A DNA stretch of 64,000 bases from Pirellulales bacterium (GCA_035656635.1 DASRSD010000128.1:1-64000); one strand, 5' to 3'. Positions 16,727 to 25,991 are shown, numbered from the stretch's first letter. Program-made: numbers and translations. Notes: generated from the sequence alone by a model not told the origin.

Positions 16727-18763
16727 ATGAGTACCGAACAATCGTATCAGCCCGAAATGGTCGATCAAACGCGGCAGCAAATCCGCGGGTTGGTCTCGGA
16801 AATCGAGGGGCTCGCCCGGGCGGAGGTTTCGCACGAAGAGTTTTATGAGGGGTTTCTACACCGTGTGGTGGCGGCACTGGCGGCCGTTGGTGGCGCAGTG
16901 TGGACGCTGGATGACGAAGGCCGGCTGACCCTTAGCGCCCAAATCAATTTGGCCGAAACTCGCTTGCACGAAAGCGAGGAAGAACAGCAACGCCACGGCA
17001 AGCTGCTGCGGAAAATTCTTTCCGGCGGGCAAGGCGCCGTTGTGCAGCCCAAGTACGTGAACGCGGAGGACGATTCGGCCAATCCCACCGACAGCTTATT
17101 GGTGCTGGGAATTCTGAAAAGCGATACGGAAACCCGCGGGCTGGTCGAAATTTTCCAGCGCACTGGCGGGCGTCCGGCCGTGGAGCGCGGTTATTTGCGG
17201 TTCGTGATGCAGATGTGCGATCTGGCGGAAGATTTTTTGAAGACCCGCCAATTGCGGTTGTACACCGATCGCCAGGCCATCTGGGCGCAACTGGAGCAAT
17301 TTACACGGCTGGCACATGGCAGCTTGGAGCCCCGCGCCACGGCCTACACGCTGGCCAACGAAGGGCGGCGGTTGATTGACTGCGACCGGGTGTCGGTGGC
17401 CATTCACAAAGGGCGCAAAAGCAAAATTGAAGCCGTGAGCGGCCAGGAAACTTTCGACAAGCGCTCCAACCAGGTGACGCTGCTGGGAAAGCTGGCCACG
17501 GTGGTGGTCCGGGCGGGCGAGCCGCTGTGGTACACCGGCGACACGCGAGATTTAGCGCCCCAAGTGGAAGAGGCCGTGGAAGCGTACGTGGACGAATCGC
17601 ATTCAAAAACCGTCGTCGTGTTGCCGCTGGCCAAGCCGCATGATGCGGAGGAGCACGAAGTCGAAAACGCTCCGCCGCACAAGCCGGAGTACATTGGTGC
17701 GCTCATTATCGAGCAAATTAACACTGATGGCATTCCCACCGCCATGCGCCGCCGGGTTGACGTGGTGTCCGAGCATGGCTGCACGGCGCTTTCGAACGCG
17801 CTGGAGCATAACAGCTTGTTTCTGATGCCGGTGTGGCGCACGTTGGGCAAATCACGATTGCTGGTGTCCGCCCGCACGCTCCCCAAAACTTTAGCGGCGA
17901 TTGTGCTGGTGGTGGTCGGCATCGCTTCGTTGTTCTTTGTGCCGGCGGAATTTCAACTGCACGGCAAAGGCACGCTGGAGCCCGTCGTCAAGCGAGACAT
18001 CTTCACGCAGACCGATGGCCAGGTCGTCAAGGTTTTGGTGAAGCATGGTGAAAACGTAAAAGCCGGCGATGTGCTGGTCGAGCTGCAAAACGATAAACTC
18101 GAAGAACAACTGTCCGAAAAAATCGGCCAGGAAACGGCCAACGAGCAAAAAATTCTTTATTTGGAAGATGCCGGCCACGATGCCCGGATGAGCGCCCAGG
18201 AACGCGCCAAAAACGAAGGCGATCTGGCCGTGGCACGGGCAAATCAAAAAGATTTCCGCAGGCAGCGGGAGCTGTTGGAAGACGAAAAGAAAAAATTGAC
18301 GGTGCGCAGCCCCATCGACGGCAAAGTAGTGACCTTCAAACTGGAGGATTTGCTCGCCAACCGTCCCGTGGAAAAAGGGCAAGTGTTGATGACCGTCATC
18401 GATCCGACCAAGGACTGGGAACTGGAAGTGCTCATGCCGGAAGACCGCATGGGGCACATTAAGCGTGCCCAGCGCGACCTGCACAAAAAAGATTTGGACG
18501 TGATCTACATGTTGCAGCAGAATCGGGGCAGCTGGTTGCACGGCACGATCAAGGAGGTGCAGGAAAAGGCGGAAGTGGAAGGAGAAGAGGGCAATACCGT
18601 CAAGGTGCTGGTCACCATGAACAAAGCGGATTTGGACCCCGATCTAATTACCAAAGGGGCGGGGGTCTCGGCCAAAATCGATTGTGGCCGCCGGAGCTTA
18701 GGCTACGTGTGGTTCCACGACGTATTAGAATTTATCCAATCGAAAATCTTATTCCGCTGGTAA
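16727..18763 (+). CDS. GAF-domain/HlyD fusion membrane protein
   Basis: The 678-residue product joins a cytoplasmic sensor-like half to a periplasmic adaptor-like half. Residues about 20-180 and 185-365 resemble two GAF-type domains (second: GRRLIDCDRVSVAIHKGRKS). A transmembrane helix spans about 386-405 (TLAAIVLVVVGIASLFF). Then follow a split biotinyl-lipoyl domain (about 424-455, DGQVVKVLVKHGENVKAGDV; about 523-560, SPIDGKVVTF) with a charged helical hairpin between, and a beta-barrel part. This is the architecture of a HlyD membrane-fusion protein with a cytoplasmic sensory head. The gene leads a three-gene run, with 40 bases to the next. Ligand and exporter partner are unknown. Confidence 0.85.
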   Translation: MSTEQSYQPEMVDQTRQQIRGLVSEIEGLARAEVSHEEFYEGFLHRVVAALAAVGGAVWTLDDEGRLTLSAQINLAETRLHESEEEQQRHGKLLRKILSGGQGAVVQPKYVNAEDDSANPTDSLLVLGILKSDTETRGLVEIFQRTGGRPAVERGYLRFVMQMCDLAEDFLKTRQLRLYTDRQAIWAQLEQFTRLAHGSLEPRATAYTLANEGRRLIDCDRVSVAIHKGRKSKIEAVSGQETFDKRSNQVTLLGKLATVVVRAGEPLWYTGDTRDLAPQVEEAVEAYVDESHSKTVVVLPLAKPHDAEEHEVENAPPHKPEYIGALIIEQINTDGIPTAMRRRVDVVSEHGCTALSNALEHNSLFLMPVWRTLGKSRLLVSARTLPKTLAAIVLVVVGIASLFFVPAEFQLHGKGTLEPVVKRDIFTQTDGQVVKVLVKHGENVKAGDVLVELQNDKLEEQLSEKIGQETANEQKILYLEDAGHDARMSAQERAKNEGDLAVARANQKDFRRQRELLEDEKKKLTVRSPIDGKVVTFKLEDLLANRPVEKGQVLMTVIDPTKDWELEVLMPEDRMGHIKRAQRDLHKKDLDVIYMLQQNRGSWLHGTIKEVQEKAEVEGEEGNTVKVLVTMNKADLDPDLITKGAGVSAKIDCGRRSLGYVWFHDVLEFIQSKILFRW

Positions 18764-18803
18764 GTGGCGACAATTCTTCGGCGGTTCACGACGAGGCTAT
18801 CTC

Positions 18804-19748
18804 ATGCGAATTATAGTGCTGACCGTTTCCGCTTGTTTGGCCTTGGCGGCGCTGGCTTGGGCGCAGCGTCCTGCCGCTTCCACCACGGCTTCCAATGCTC
18901 CTCCCGCTTCCTCAGGCGCCACTTCGCAGCCTGGTACGGTTACCCTCGATCACAGCGAGGTCCGTTTGGATGAAGAGGCCCAAGTGCCGGCGCAAGAAGC
19001 CGGCGTGTTGATGAAAATTGAAGTGCACGAAGGCGATCAAGTGCCGCTGAATACGCTGCTGGCTCAAATTGATGATGCTCAAGTGCAAAAGCAACTCAAA
19101 AACGCCACGGCAGAATATAACGGCGCCGCAGAAAAATCGAACAGTGACATTGATGTCCGCTATGCCACCGCAGCCTATGAAGTCGCAAAATTCGAATACC
19201 TGCGCTGCTTGGAGGCAAACAAAAAGCAGCCGTTGGCCTTTTCCGACGTGGAAATGGCGGAAAAGAAATTTGCCGCCGATAAAGCCAATCTCGCCATTGA
19301 GCAAGCCGGCAAACAACACATTGTCGATGGATACACCTCCGAAGCCAAAGAGGCCGAAGTAGATCTGGCCAAAGAAGCCATCAAGCGCCGTAAAATTACC
19401 TCGCCGATCGAGGGTGTTGTGCAGCAAGTTTACGCTCATCTCGGCGAATGGGTAAAACCGGGCGACGCGGTGGTGCGAGTCATTCGCATGGATCGCCTGC
19501 GCGTGGAAGGTTATTTGGACAAAGATAAATTCAGTCCCGGCGAAATCGCCGATCATCCGGTCGTGGTGCAAGCCGAATTAACCAACGGTCGCAAAGTGCA
19601 GTTTCCTGGAAAAATTGTGTTCGTCGATCCCGAAGTTCGCGGCGAAACCGAGTACACGGTTCGCGCCACGGTCGACAATCGCAAAGAGAACGGACAGTGG
19701 CTGCTCCGTCCCGGCATGCCTGCCGCCATGACCATTCAATTGAAATGA
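18804..19748 (+). CDS. HlyD/RND-type periplasmic adaptor protein
   Basis: A 314-residue exported adaptor. The signal peptide is MRIIVLTVSACLALAALAWA. The first lipoyl half is at about 55-90 (EAGVLMKIEVHEGDQVPLN), followed by a helical hairpin rich in Lys/Glu/Ala (about 90-190), the second lipoyl half (ITSPIEGVVQQVYAHLGEWV, about 195-222) and a beta-barrel domain. Adaptors of this kind bridge an inner-membrane protein to an outer-membrane channel, but no RND, ABC or TolC gene is adjacent. It sits between the GAF-HlyD and M50 genes, and an imperfect hairpin overlaps its stop codon. Confidence 0.88.
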   Translation: MRIIVLTVSACLALAALAWAQRPAASTTASNAPPASSGATSQPGTVTLDHSEVRLDEEAQVPAQEAGVLMKIEVHEGDQVPLNTLLAQIDDAQVQKQLKNATAEYNGAAEKSNSDIDVRYATAAYEVAKFEYLRCLEANKKQPLAFSDVEMAEKKFAADKANLAIEQAGKQHIVDGYTSEAKEAEVDLAKEAIKRRKITSPIEGVVQQVYAHLGEWVKPGDAVVRVIRMDRLRVEGYLDKDKFSPGEIADHPVVVQAELTNGRKVQFPGKIVFVDPEVRGETEYTVRATVDNRKENGQWLLRPGMPAAMTIQLK

Positions 19749-19805
19749 CCAAGCGCGAATGACCGATTGAAAAACCAGCCGATTGGTCATTGGTGCTTGG
19801 CCATT
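19744..19805. repeat. Imperfect 26-base inverted repeat within the operon
   Basis: The left arm, 19744-19769, and right arm, 19780-19805, are near reverse complements: both contain GGTCATT and GCTTGG when read in the same sense. The loop is about ten A-rich bases. The left arm includes the HlyD stop codon (19746-19748); the right arm ends 16 bases before the M50 start. The words AATGACC and GGTCATT recur in other intergenic repeats of the window. It could be a mobile short repeat, an RNA stabiliser or a partial attenuator. Confidence 0.75.
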
Positions 19806-19821
19806 CGTCATTTGCCTACCT

Positions 19822-22056
19822 ATGCCTAGTCTTGCCGACAGCTTAGTTTCCAGTTCTGCTCGGCCGCTGGCGATTCGCAAGCGGCCCGATTTGGAAGTTA
19901 CGCGCCAGCGGTACCAAGGACGGCAATATTGGATTGTGAAAGATCCTGTCGGGCTGAATTATTTTCGTTTTCAAGAGGAAGAATTTGCGCTGTTGAATTG
20001 GCTTGACGGGCACACCAGTCTCGACGATTTACGGGAACGATTTGAGGAAGAATTTGCGCCGCAAAAAATCACGCTGGAAGAGTTGGGCCGCCTGATCGGC
20101 ATGCTGCATCAAAGCGCGCTGGTGATCGCCGCCGTGCCGGGGCAAGGAAAGCAGCTGCTGAAGCTGCGGTGGGACCGCAAAAAGCGCGAATTCTGGGGCG
20201 CGGTTTCCAATCTCCTGGCGATTCGCTTCAAAGGCATCGACCCGGAACGGTTTTTCAATTGGCTGCATCCCAAAGTCGCTTGGTTTCTCAGCACGCCTGT
20301 CGTTTGCCTTTGCCTGTTGATGTTGGTTTCGGCCTTGACGTTAGTGCTGGTCCAATTTGACACGTTTCGGGCCAAGCTGCCGGAGTTTCATCAATTTTTT
20401 GGCCCGCACAACTGGATCGTGTTGGCCATCGCGATGGTTTTTACGAAAATTTTGCACGAGTTTGGCCACGGTCTTTCCTGCAAGCATTTTGGCGGCGAGT
20501 GTCATGAATTGGGCGTGATGTTCCTAGTGTTGACTCCCTGCCTGTATTGCAACGTGTCGGACTCATGGATGCTGCCCAACAAATGGCATCGCGCATTCAT
20601 TGGCGCCGCCGGCATGTATGTCGAAGTTTGCATCGCCTCCATTGCCACGTTCATTTGGTGGTTCAGCCAACCCGGCTTGCTGAACAATGTTTGCTTAAGC
20701 ACGATGTTTGTTTGCTCGGTCAGCACGGTAGTCTTCAACGGCAATCCGCTGTTGCGCTACGACGGCTACTACATTCTGGCCGACTTAATGGAAATTCCCA
20801 ACTTGCGTCAGAAGGCCACGACGATTCTCAACCGAAGGCTGGGTGAATGGTGCTTAGGGTTGGAGCAGCCCGAAGACCCGTTCCTTCCCACGCGCAATCA
20901 GTTTTGGTTTATGCTGTACTCGGTGGCGGCCTCGCTGTACAGCTGGTTCGTGATGCTTTCGATTTTGTATTTCTTGCTGCGCGTGTTTCAGCCGCATCGT
21001 TTGGAAATTTTCGGCTATATCATTGCCGCGGCGTCGATCGCCAGCCTGGTCGGTCGACCCGTGTACAGCATGGGCAAATTCTTTTATGTTCCCGGGAGGA
21101 TTGATGAAGTGAAAAAGCCCCGTTTTTACGCCACTTTAGCCATTGCTGTGAGCGTGCTGGCGGTCATTGTTTTCATGCCATTCCCCTACCACGTGTTTTG
21201 TACGCTGCACGTAGAGCCGCAAAATGCGGATTCGGTCTATGTGGATGTCAGCGGCGTGCTGGACTCCCAATACGTGCATGCCGGCGACATCGTGCAAGCC
21301 GGCGCGCCGTTGGCCGATTTGAAAAGTTCGGATTTGGAATTAGCCATCGCCGAATTGAACAGTCGCCACAACCAAATTCTGGCGCAGCTCAACGCCCTGC
21401 GAATGCAGCAGCACGACGACCGGAAGGCGGGCGATATTATTCCTGAAGCGCAAAAGCAATTGACGGCGATTGAAGAGCAACTAAGTAAAAAGCAGGCCGA
21501 GGCGCAACGCCTGCACTTGGTGGCCCATCGTGCGGGCGTGGTCATTCCGCCGCCGTCCGTTCCTAGTCATCCCTCGACCGATGGCAGACTAAACGCTTGG
21601 GAAGGCACGCCGCTGGACGAGCAGAATTTAGGCGCAACGCTCAAGCCCAACACGCTATTTTGCAAAATTGGCGATCCTGAAAAATACGAAGCGGTGCTGG
21701 TGGTCGATCAGTCCGAAATCGATCAAGTATTTGCGGGGCAGCACGTGAAGATTATGCTCGATGAACAACCCGGCGTCACGTTGCACAGCCAAATCGCTGA
21801 AATCTCGAGCGATCCGATGAAGGTGGTTCCCAAAGCGCTGTCGAGCAAAGCCGGCGGCAGCTTGGAAACGAAGCCAGACGAAAGCGGAATGCTCCGACCG
21901 GCCAACATTTCCTACGAAGCCCGTGTTCCGCTGCCTGACGACAACGACAATTTGCTCACCGGGCTGAAAGGGCAAGCCAAAATCGACGGCCCGTGGCATT
22001 CGCTGGGCTGGCGCGCCTGGCGATTCCTGCAAAACACCTTCCATTTCAAGTTGTAG
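19822..22056 (+). CDS. PqqD-like/M50 site-2-type protease/HlyD-like fusion membrane protein
   Basis: The 744-residue product has three parts. Residues about 15-110 resemble a PqqD-type peptide-binding winged helix (YFRFQEEEFALLNWLDGHTS). The middle is a polytopic M50 zinc protease with HEFGH at 212-216 (ligands H212, H216, catalytic E213) and the second motif NGNPLLRYDGYYILAD with D314. The C-terminal 260 residues follow a last helix and form a HlyD-like lipoyl and coiled-coil segment (DVSGVLDSQYVHAGDIVQAG; QLTAIEEQLSKKQAEAQRLH). Similar M50 proteins occur with peptide maturation and export systems such as Skf. The ATG at 19822 is preferred over an upstream TTG in the repeat. Substrate unknown. 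Confidence 0.87.
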   Translation: MPSLADSLVSSSARPLAIRKRPDLEVTRQRYQGRQYWIVKDPVGLNYFRFQEEEFALLNWLDGHTSLDDLRERFEEEFAPQKITLEELGRLIGMLHQSALVIAAVPGQGKQLLKLRWDRKKREFWGAVSNLLAIRFKGIDPERFFNWLHPKVAWFLSTPVVCLCLLMLVSALTLVLVQFDTFRAKLPEFHQFFGPHNWIVLAIAMVFTKILHEFGHGLSCKHFGGECHELGVMFLVLTPCLYCNVSDSWMLPNKWHRAFIGAAGMYVEVCIASIATFIWWFSQPGLLNNVCLSTMFVCSVSTVVFNGNPLLRYDGYYILADLMEIPNLRQKATTILNRRLGEWCLGLEQPEDPFLPTRNQFWFMLYSVAASLYSWFVMLSILYFLLRVFQPHRLEIFGYIIAAASIASLVGRPVYSMGKFFYVPGRIDEVKKPRFYATLAIAVSVLAVIVFMPFPYHVFCTLHVEPQNADSVYVDVSGVLDSQYVHAGDIVQAGAPLADLKSSDLELAIAELNSRHNQILAQLNALRMQQHDDRKAGDIIPEAQKQLTAIEEQLSKKQAEAQRLHLVAHRAGVVIPPPSVPSHPSTDGRLNAWEGTPLDEQNLGATLKPNTLFCKIGDPEKYEAVLVVDQSEIDQVFAGQHVKIMLDEQPGVTLHSQIAEISSDPMKVVPKALSSKAGGSLETKPDESGMLRPANISYEARVPLPDDNDNLLTGLKGQAKIDGPWHSLGWRAWRFLQNTFHFKL

Positions 22057-22140
22057 CATCTGCCCCTGGCGGCGGTTGTAAGGTAGAATTCCTGGGGAAT
22101 ACAACCACCAATCACCTGTCAGCCATTCACACACACTCGC

Positions 22141-23130
22141 ATGCGTAAAGTTCTTGTCACCGGCGGCGCCGGCTTCATCGCGTCGCACCTGGTCGATGCT
22201 CTGGTTGAACGCGGCCTGCAGGTCCGCGTGCTTGATAATCTTTCCACCGGCCGGTTGGAAAACCTGGAGCAATCGCGCAATAAAATTGACTTCTTGGAAG
22301 CCGATTTAACCGATCCTGTTGCCGTTGCCCGCGCGGTTTCGGGAATGGATTGCATTTTTCATCAGGCGGCCATTGCCTCGGTGCCGCGCAGCGTGGCCAA
22401 GCCATTGGAAACCCACGCGGCTTGCGCCACAGCCACGCTTACTTTGTTGGATGCCGCTCGGAAGGCTGGCGTGCGCCGTGTGGTTTACGCGGGCTCCAGC
22501 AGTGCGTACGGCAATTCCCCCAAACCGAGCAAGCAAGAAACGGATTTGCCGATGGCCATTTCGCCGTATGCGGCGGCGAAGCTTGCCGGCGAATTGTATT
22601 GCCAATCGTTTGCCGCCGTCAGCGAAGTGGAAACCGTCGCCTTGCGTTATTTCAACGTGTTCGGCCCCCGGCAAGATCCCAACAGTGAGTACTCGGCTGT
22701 CATTCCGAAATTCATCACCACCATGCTCGCCGGCAAAGCGCCCACAATTTTTGGCGACGGTAAGCAATCGCGAGATTTTGTGTTTGTGGCCGACGTGGTG
22801 CAAGCGAATCTGCTTGCCGCCGAGACAGACGTGAAAGAGGTTTCTGGGCACGTGTTCAATGTCGGCAGCAGCAGCCGAGTAACGCTGCTCGATTTAATTG
22901 CTCAGCTAAACGAGCTCTTGGGCACGCACATCAAGCCTAAACTCGAAAAGGAACGCACCGGCGACGTGCGCGAGAGCCTGGCCGATATTTCGCAGGCCCA
23001 AAAGCATTTGGGTTACGAGCCCAAAGTCGATTTTGAAGAGGGCCTAAGCCGCTCGATCGAGTACTATCGATCGCTGGTCAAAAAGCCCGCCGCTAAAGCA
23101 GCAGTGGGCAAAGCGGTGGTCAGTAAATAG
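22141..23130 (+). CDS. NAD-dependent epimerase/dehydratase (UDP-sugar 4-epimerase-like)
   Basis: Extended short-chain dehydrogenase of 329 residues. The NAD-binding motif is at the start (VTGGAGFIASHLVDAL), the catalytic Ser is in YAGSSSAYG, and Tyr/Lys are in SPYAAAKLAGE (YxxxK). The block RYFNVFGPRQDPNSEYSAV is typical of GalE/WbpP-type UDP-glucose or UDP-GlcNAc 4-epimerases. It would supply sugar nucleotides for surface polysaccharide. The C-terminus ends in an unusual Lys/Ala-rich tail (KKPAAKAAVGKAV). It follows the M50 gene by 84 bases on the same strand; a link to that operon is possible but unproven. Confidence 0.9.
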   Translation: MRKVLVTGGAGFIASHLVDALVERGLQVRVLDNLSTGRLENLEQSRNKIDFLEADLTDPVAVARAVSGMDCIFHQAAIASVPRSVAKPLETHAACATATLTLLDAARKAGVRRVVYAGSSSAYGNSPKPSKQETDLPMAISPYAAAKLAGELYCQSFAAVSEVETVALRYFNVFGPRQDPNSEYSAVIPKFITTMLAGKAPTIFGDGKQSRDFVFVADVVQANLLAAETDVKEVSGHVFNVGSSSRVTLLDLIAQLNELLGTHIKPKLEKERTGDVRESLADISQAQKHLGYEPKVDFEEGLSRSIEYYRSLVKKPAAKAAVGKAVVSK

Positions 23131-23298
23131 GAATGTGCAGCGTATTCTACAGGTTCATCGGCGATAAAACCGCAGACGTTTGCCGCTGCTGTCTGCTGGC
23201 GGGCAAGAAATCTTCACAAAATCCGCATTCAATCTTGCTGGCACCGCTAGCCGAACTAGGAATAGAGACGCGCTGAACATCCGCCAGGGAGGGCTCCG

Positions 23299-23850
23299 GT
23301 GTCTGCGGCTAGCGGCTGGAATGTGTTTTCATGGTGCTGGTTAACGCGTCCCAAGAGCGACCGCGCGCTGTACCGGCTGATTCGTAAGAACAAGCCGCGA
23401 AAAATCATGCTGCTGGGTTTGGGCGATGCCGTGCGGCCGCGGCGAATGATCTCGTTGGCACAACGGTACCAAGCAGCCCAACCAATTGATTTCGCCGGGA
23501 TTGATTCGTTCGATGCCCGACCGGCTGGAGCCACGGCATTTTCGTTGAAAGCCGCCCATCAATTGTTGCGGCCGACGGGAGCCAAAATCCACCTGCTTCC
23601 TGGAAATCCGCACGAGGCGCTTCCCCGGGCGGCCAATCTGCTGCATGGGATCGAGCTGGTGCTGATTTCCGCCGATCAAGATGCGGATTCTCTATCGCGT
23701 GCCTGGTTCTTTCTGAACCGGCTTTTAGCCCCGCAAGCCACGGTGTTGCGGGAAGAAATTCGCGAAGAACAGCCGCAGCTAACGCCCATTTCCAGGGCCG
23801 ATTTAGACCGCTTGGCAATTGCCGCATCCCCCCGCCGCCGGGCGGCTTAA
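23299..23850 (+). CDS. Conserved-type hypothetical protein, Rossmann-like
   Basis: A 183-residue protein from a GTG at 23299, with GGGAGGG eight bases upstream. It shows strand/helix alternation with a glycine turn (KIMLLGLGDAVRPRRM) and later IELVLISADQDADSLSRAWFF, reminiscent of a class I methyltransferase-like fold without a clear SAM motif. The N-terminal SAASGWNVFSWCWLTRPKS is characteristic but unknown to me. No signal peptide. It follows the epimerase by 168 bases. Function not assigned. Confidence 0.65.
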   Translation: MSAASGWNVFSWCWLTRPKSDRALYRLIRKNKPRKIMLLGLGDAVRPRRMISLAQRYQAAQPIDFAGIDSFDARPAGATAFSLKAAHQLLRPTGAKIHLLPGNPHEALPRAANLLHGIELVLISADQDADSLSRAWFFLNRLLAPQATVLREEIREEQPQLTPISRADLDRLAIAASPRRRAA

Positions 23851-24100
23851 GCAGGGGGTTCAGCAGGTTTTTTTTCGCCATTTCTGGAAGTGTCTAGCAG
23901 ACAATTTCGGTAAGCGGCGGGAAATGCATTGCAGGATCGATCTTTGAGTTAAGTGGTTACAGAGCCCAGCTTGCGCTGAAAAAAGACACTGTCGCCAGCC
24001 GCTTCTCGCCGGAGTATGATAAATGTCCCGCGGCGGGAGCTTTCGCCGAACCGCCGCTTGCAAAGAACTGTCATCAGGTCAATGGCGGAGGATTAGCGAT

Positions 24101-25882
24101 ATGTCTGATTCATCCAATCATGCCACGGTGGTAGCGTCCCCGCTGCCGCTGTTGGGCTCTAGTGATTCGCATAGTGGGCCCTGCTGCCAGGTTGCCATGT
24201 GCCAGGGTAGTAGTCCGCACATGTCGAAGGAAACTCGCTCGCTGTTGCGCGGCCGGCTGCGAATGGCGGCGCTGCTGTTGGGCGGCGGCTTCGGCGTGTT
24301 CTTCTTGCGGCAATTGATCACCGTCAATTACCACAGCGCGGAAGAAATGTTCTTGCTGTTGTTTCATGGGATAACCACGCTCTGCTTGTTGCTAGTCGGC
24401 GGTCGCTTGTGCCAGAAGTGCACTTTTTCGTTGGCGAAGTTGCGCGCGGCCGAACTGCTTATTTTCGGCGTGCCCATGTTGTTTTTCATTACGCTGCAGT
24501 GGTTGGAAATCCGTAGCGGCAACAAGTTTTTAATAGGCGTTACCGCGCCCTGGATGCTGCTGATTCTCACGTATTCGCTGTACATTCCCAACACGTGGAA
24601 GCGCGCCGCCTGGGTACTGGGCATATTCACCCTTGCTCCCACAGCCATTTGCATTGTCGCCGCCGTCACGATCCCAAATTATGCTCAAGATGCCCACGCG
24701 TCCATCATCTCCATGATCTTCATGACCATGGTCCTGGCCGCAGTCATTGGCGCCTGGGGCGTGCACACTATTAACCGCTTGCGGCGGGAAGTGTTCGAAG
24801 CCAAGCAATTGGGGCAATACAAGCTAAAACGCCTGCTCGGCGCCGGCGGCATGGGCGAAGTTCACCTGGCCGAACATCAATTGATGAAGCGCCCGGTGGC
24901 CATCAAGCTGATTAAGCCCAGCAACGCGGCCGATCCCACGTCGTTGGCCCGTTTCCATCGCGAAGTGCAGGCCACGGCCAAGCTCACCCATTTGAACACC
25001 ATCGAAATTTTCGATTATGGCCACACCAACGACGGCACGTTTTACTATGTGATGGAATATTTGCCCGGAAAAAGCCTGGCCGATTTGGTCGAACAACACG
25101 GACCCATGCACCCGGCCCGAGTGGTGTGGCTGCTGGAACAAATTTGCGGCGCGCTGGCGGAAGCCCACGGTTTGGGATTGATGCACCGCGACATTAAGCC
25201 GGGCAACATTTTCGCCGCGGAACGGGGGGGCGTGTACGATGTCGCCAAGCTGCTCGATTTCGGATTGGCCAAGCCGCTGATGAACACCAATGGTGATGTC
25301 ACGCTTACGCAGCAAGGTTCGATTACCGGTTCGCCGTTGTTCATGTCTCCCGAACAAGCTGCTAGCGACGGCGAGCCCGATGCGCGCAGCGATATTTACG
25401 CGTTGGGCGCGGTGGCGTACTACTTGCTTACCGGTCATCCGCCATTTGAAGGCGACAATGCGGTAAAGGTGCTGTTGGCGCATGCGAACAAAACCGTGAC
25501 GCCGCCATCGAAATTGCAACCTGACATTCCGGCCGATTTAGAGCAGATTGTGCTGCATTGCCTGGAAAAGAAGCCAGCCGATCGATTTGCCGACGTGGCG
25601 ACTTTAAGCGCATCGCTGGCCCAATCACAATTGCACGGCAAATGGACTGCCGCCGACGCTCAAAAATGGTGGCAGGAAAACGGCGGGGTCAGCCGTGACG
25701 GCACGCCGACCATCACGGGCGCCTCAGACGGCACCGTTCGCGATGGTGAAGTCACCAGCGGTCCGCTACGCGCTGCGAAGGCTGTGGCGGGCGCCAACGG
25801 CTCCAGCACACGCGGCTCTTCCGATGCCACTGCCGCCGAAGTTACCCAAGAGAGCGCTAGTCGGGGTGCGTTGGTAAGCTAG
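24101..25882 (+). CDS. Six-TM N-terminal, C-terminal kinase: Ser/Thr protein kinase
   Basis: From the ATG at 24101 (GGAGGA eight bases before) the product has 593 residues. Six hydrophobic helices occupy about 55-73, 83-100, 119-134, 143-161, 170-189 and 202-221. The Hanks-type kinase domain runs from about 239 to 515: Gly loop GAGGMGEVHLA, K269 in VAIKLIK, HRDIKPGN with D364, DFG at 386-388, and SPLFMSPEQA. All catalytic residues are present, so it should be active in the cytoplasm. The tail is Ala/Ser/Gly-rich. The usual bacterial order (kinase, one TM, extracellular sensor) is reversed here, with a membrane-embedded sensor-like region first. Substrates unknown. Confidence 0.92.
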   Translation: MSDSSNHATVVASPLPLLGSSDSHSGPCCQVAMCQGSSPHMSKETRSLLRGRLRMAALLLGGGFGVFFLRQLITVNYHSAEEMFLLLFHGITTLCLLLVGGRLCQKCTFSLAKLRAAELLIFGVPMLFFITLQWLEIRSGNKFLIGVTAPWMLLILTYSLYIPNTWKRAAWVLGIFTLAPTAICIVAAVTIPNYAQDAHASIISMIFMTMVLAAVIGAWGVHTINRLRREVFEAKQLGQYKLKRLLGAGGMGEVHLAEHQLMKRPVAIKLIKPSNAADPTSLARFHREVQATAKLTHLNTIEIFDYGHTNDGTFYYVMEYLPGKSLADLVEQHGPMHPARVVWLLEQICGALAEAHGLGLMHRDIKPGNIFAAERGGVYDVAKLLDFGLAKPLMNTNGDVTLTQQGSITGSPLFMSPEQAASDGEPDARSDIYALGAVAYYLLTGHPPFEGDNAVKVLLAHANKTVTPPSKLQPDIPADLEQIVLHCLEKKPADRFADVATLSASLAQSQLHGKWTAADAQKWWQENGGVSRDGTPTITGASDGTVRDGEVTSGPLRAAKAVAGANGSSTRGSSDATAAEVTQESASRGALVS

Positions 25883-25991
25883 AAAGTGCAGCACAACCCG
25901 TTTCTGCGTTGCTGTTTCCGCATGGTTGGCGCCGAAGCGAAGCGGCCATATTGAAGCGATTGCTTAAAGCAGCTAGATCACGGACACCGCC

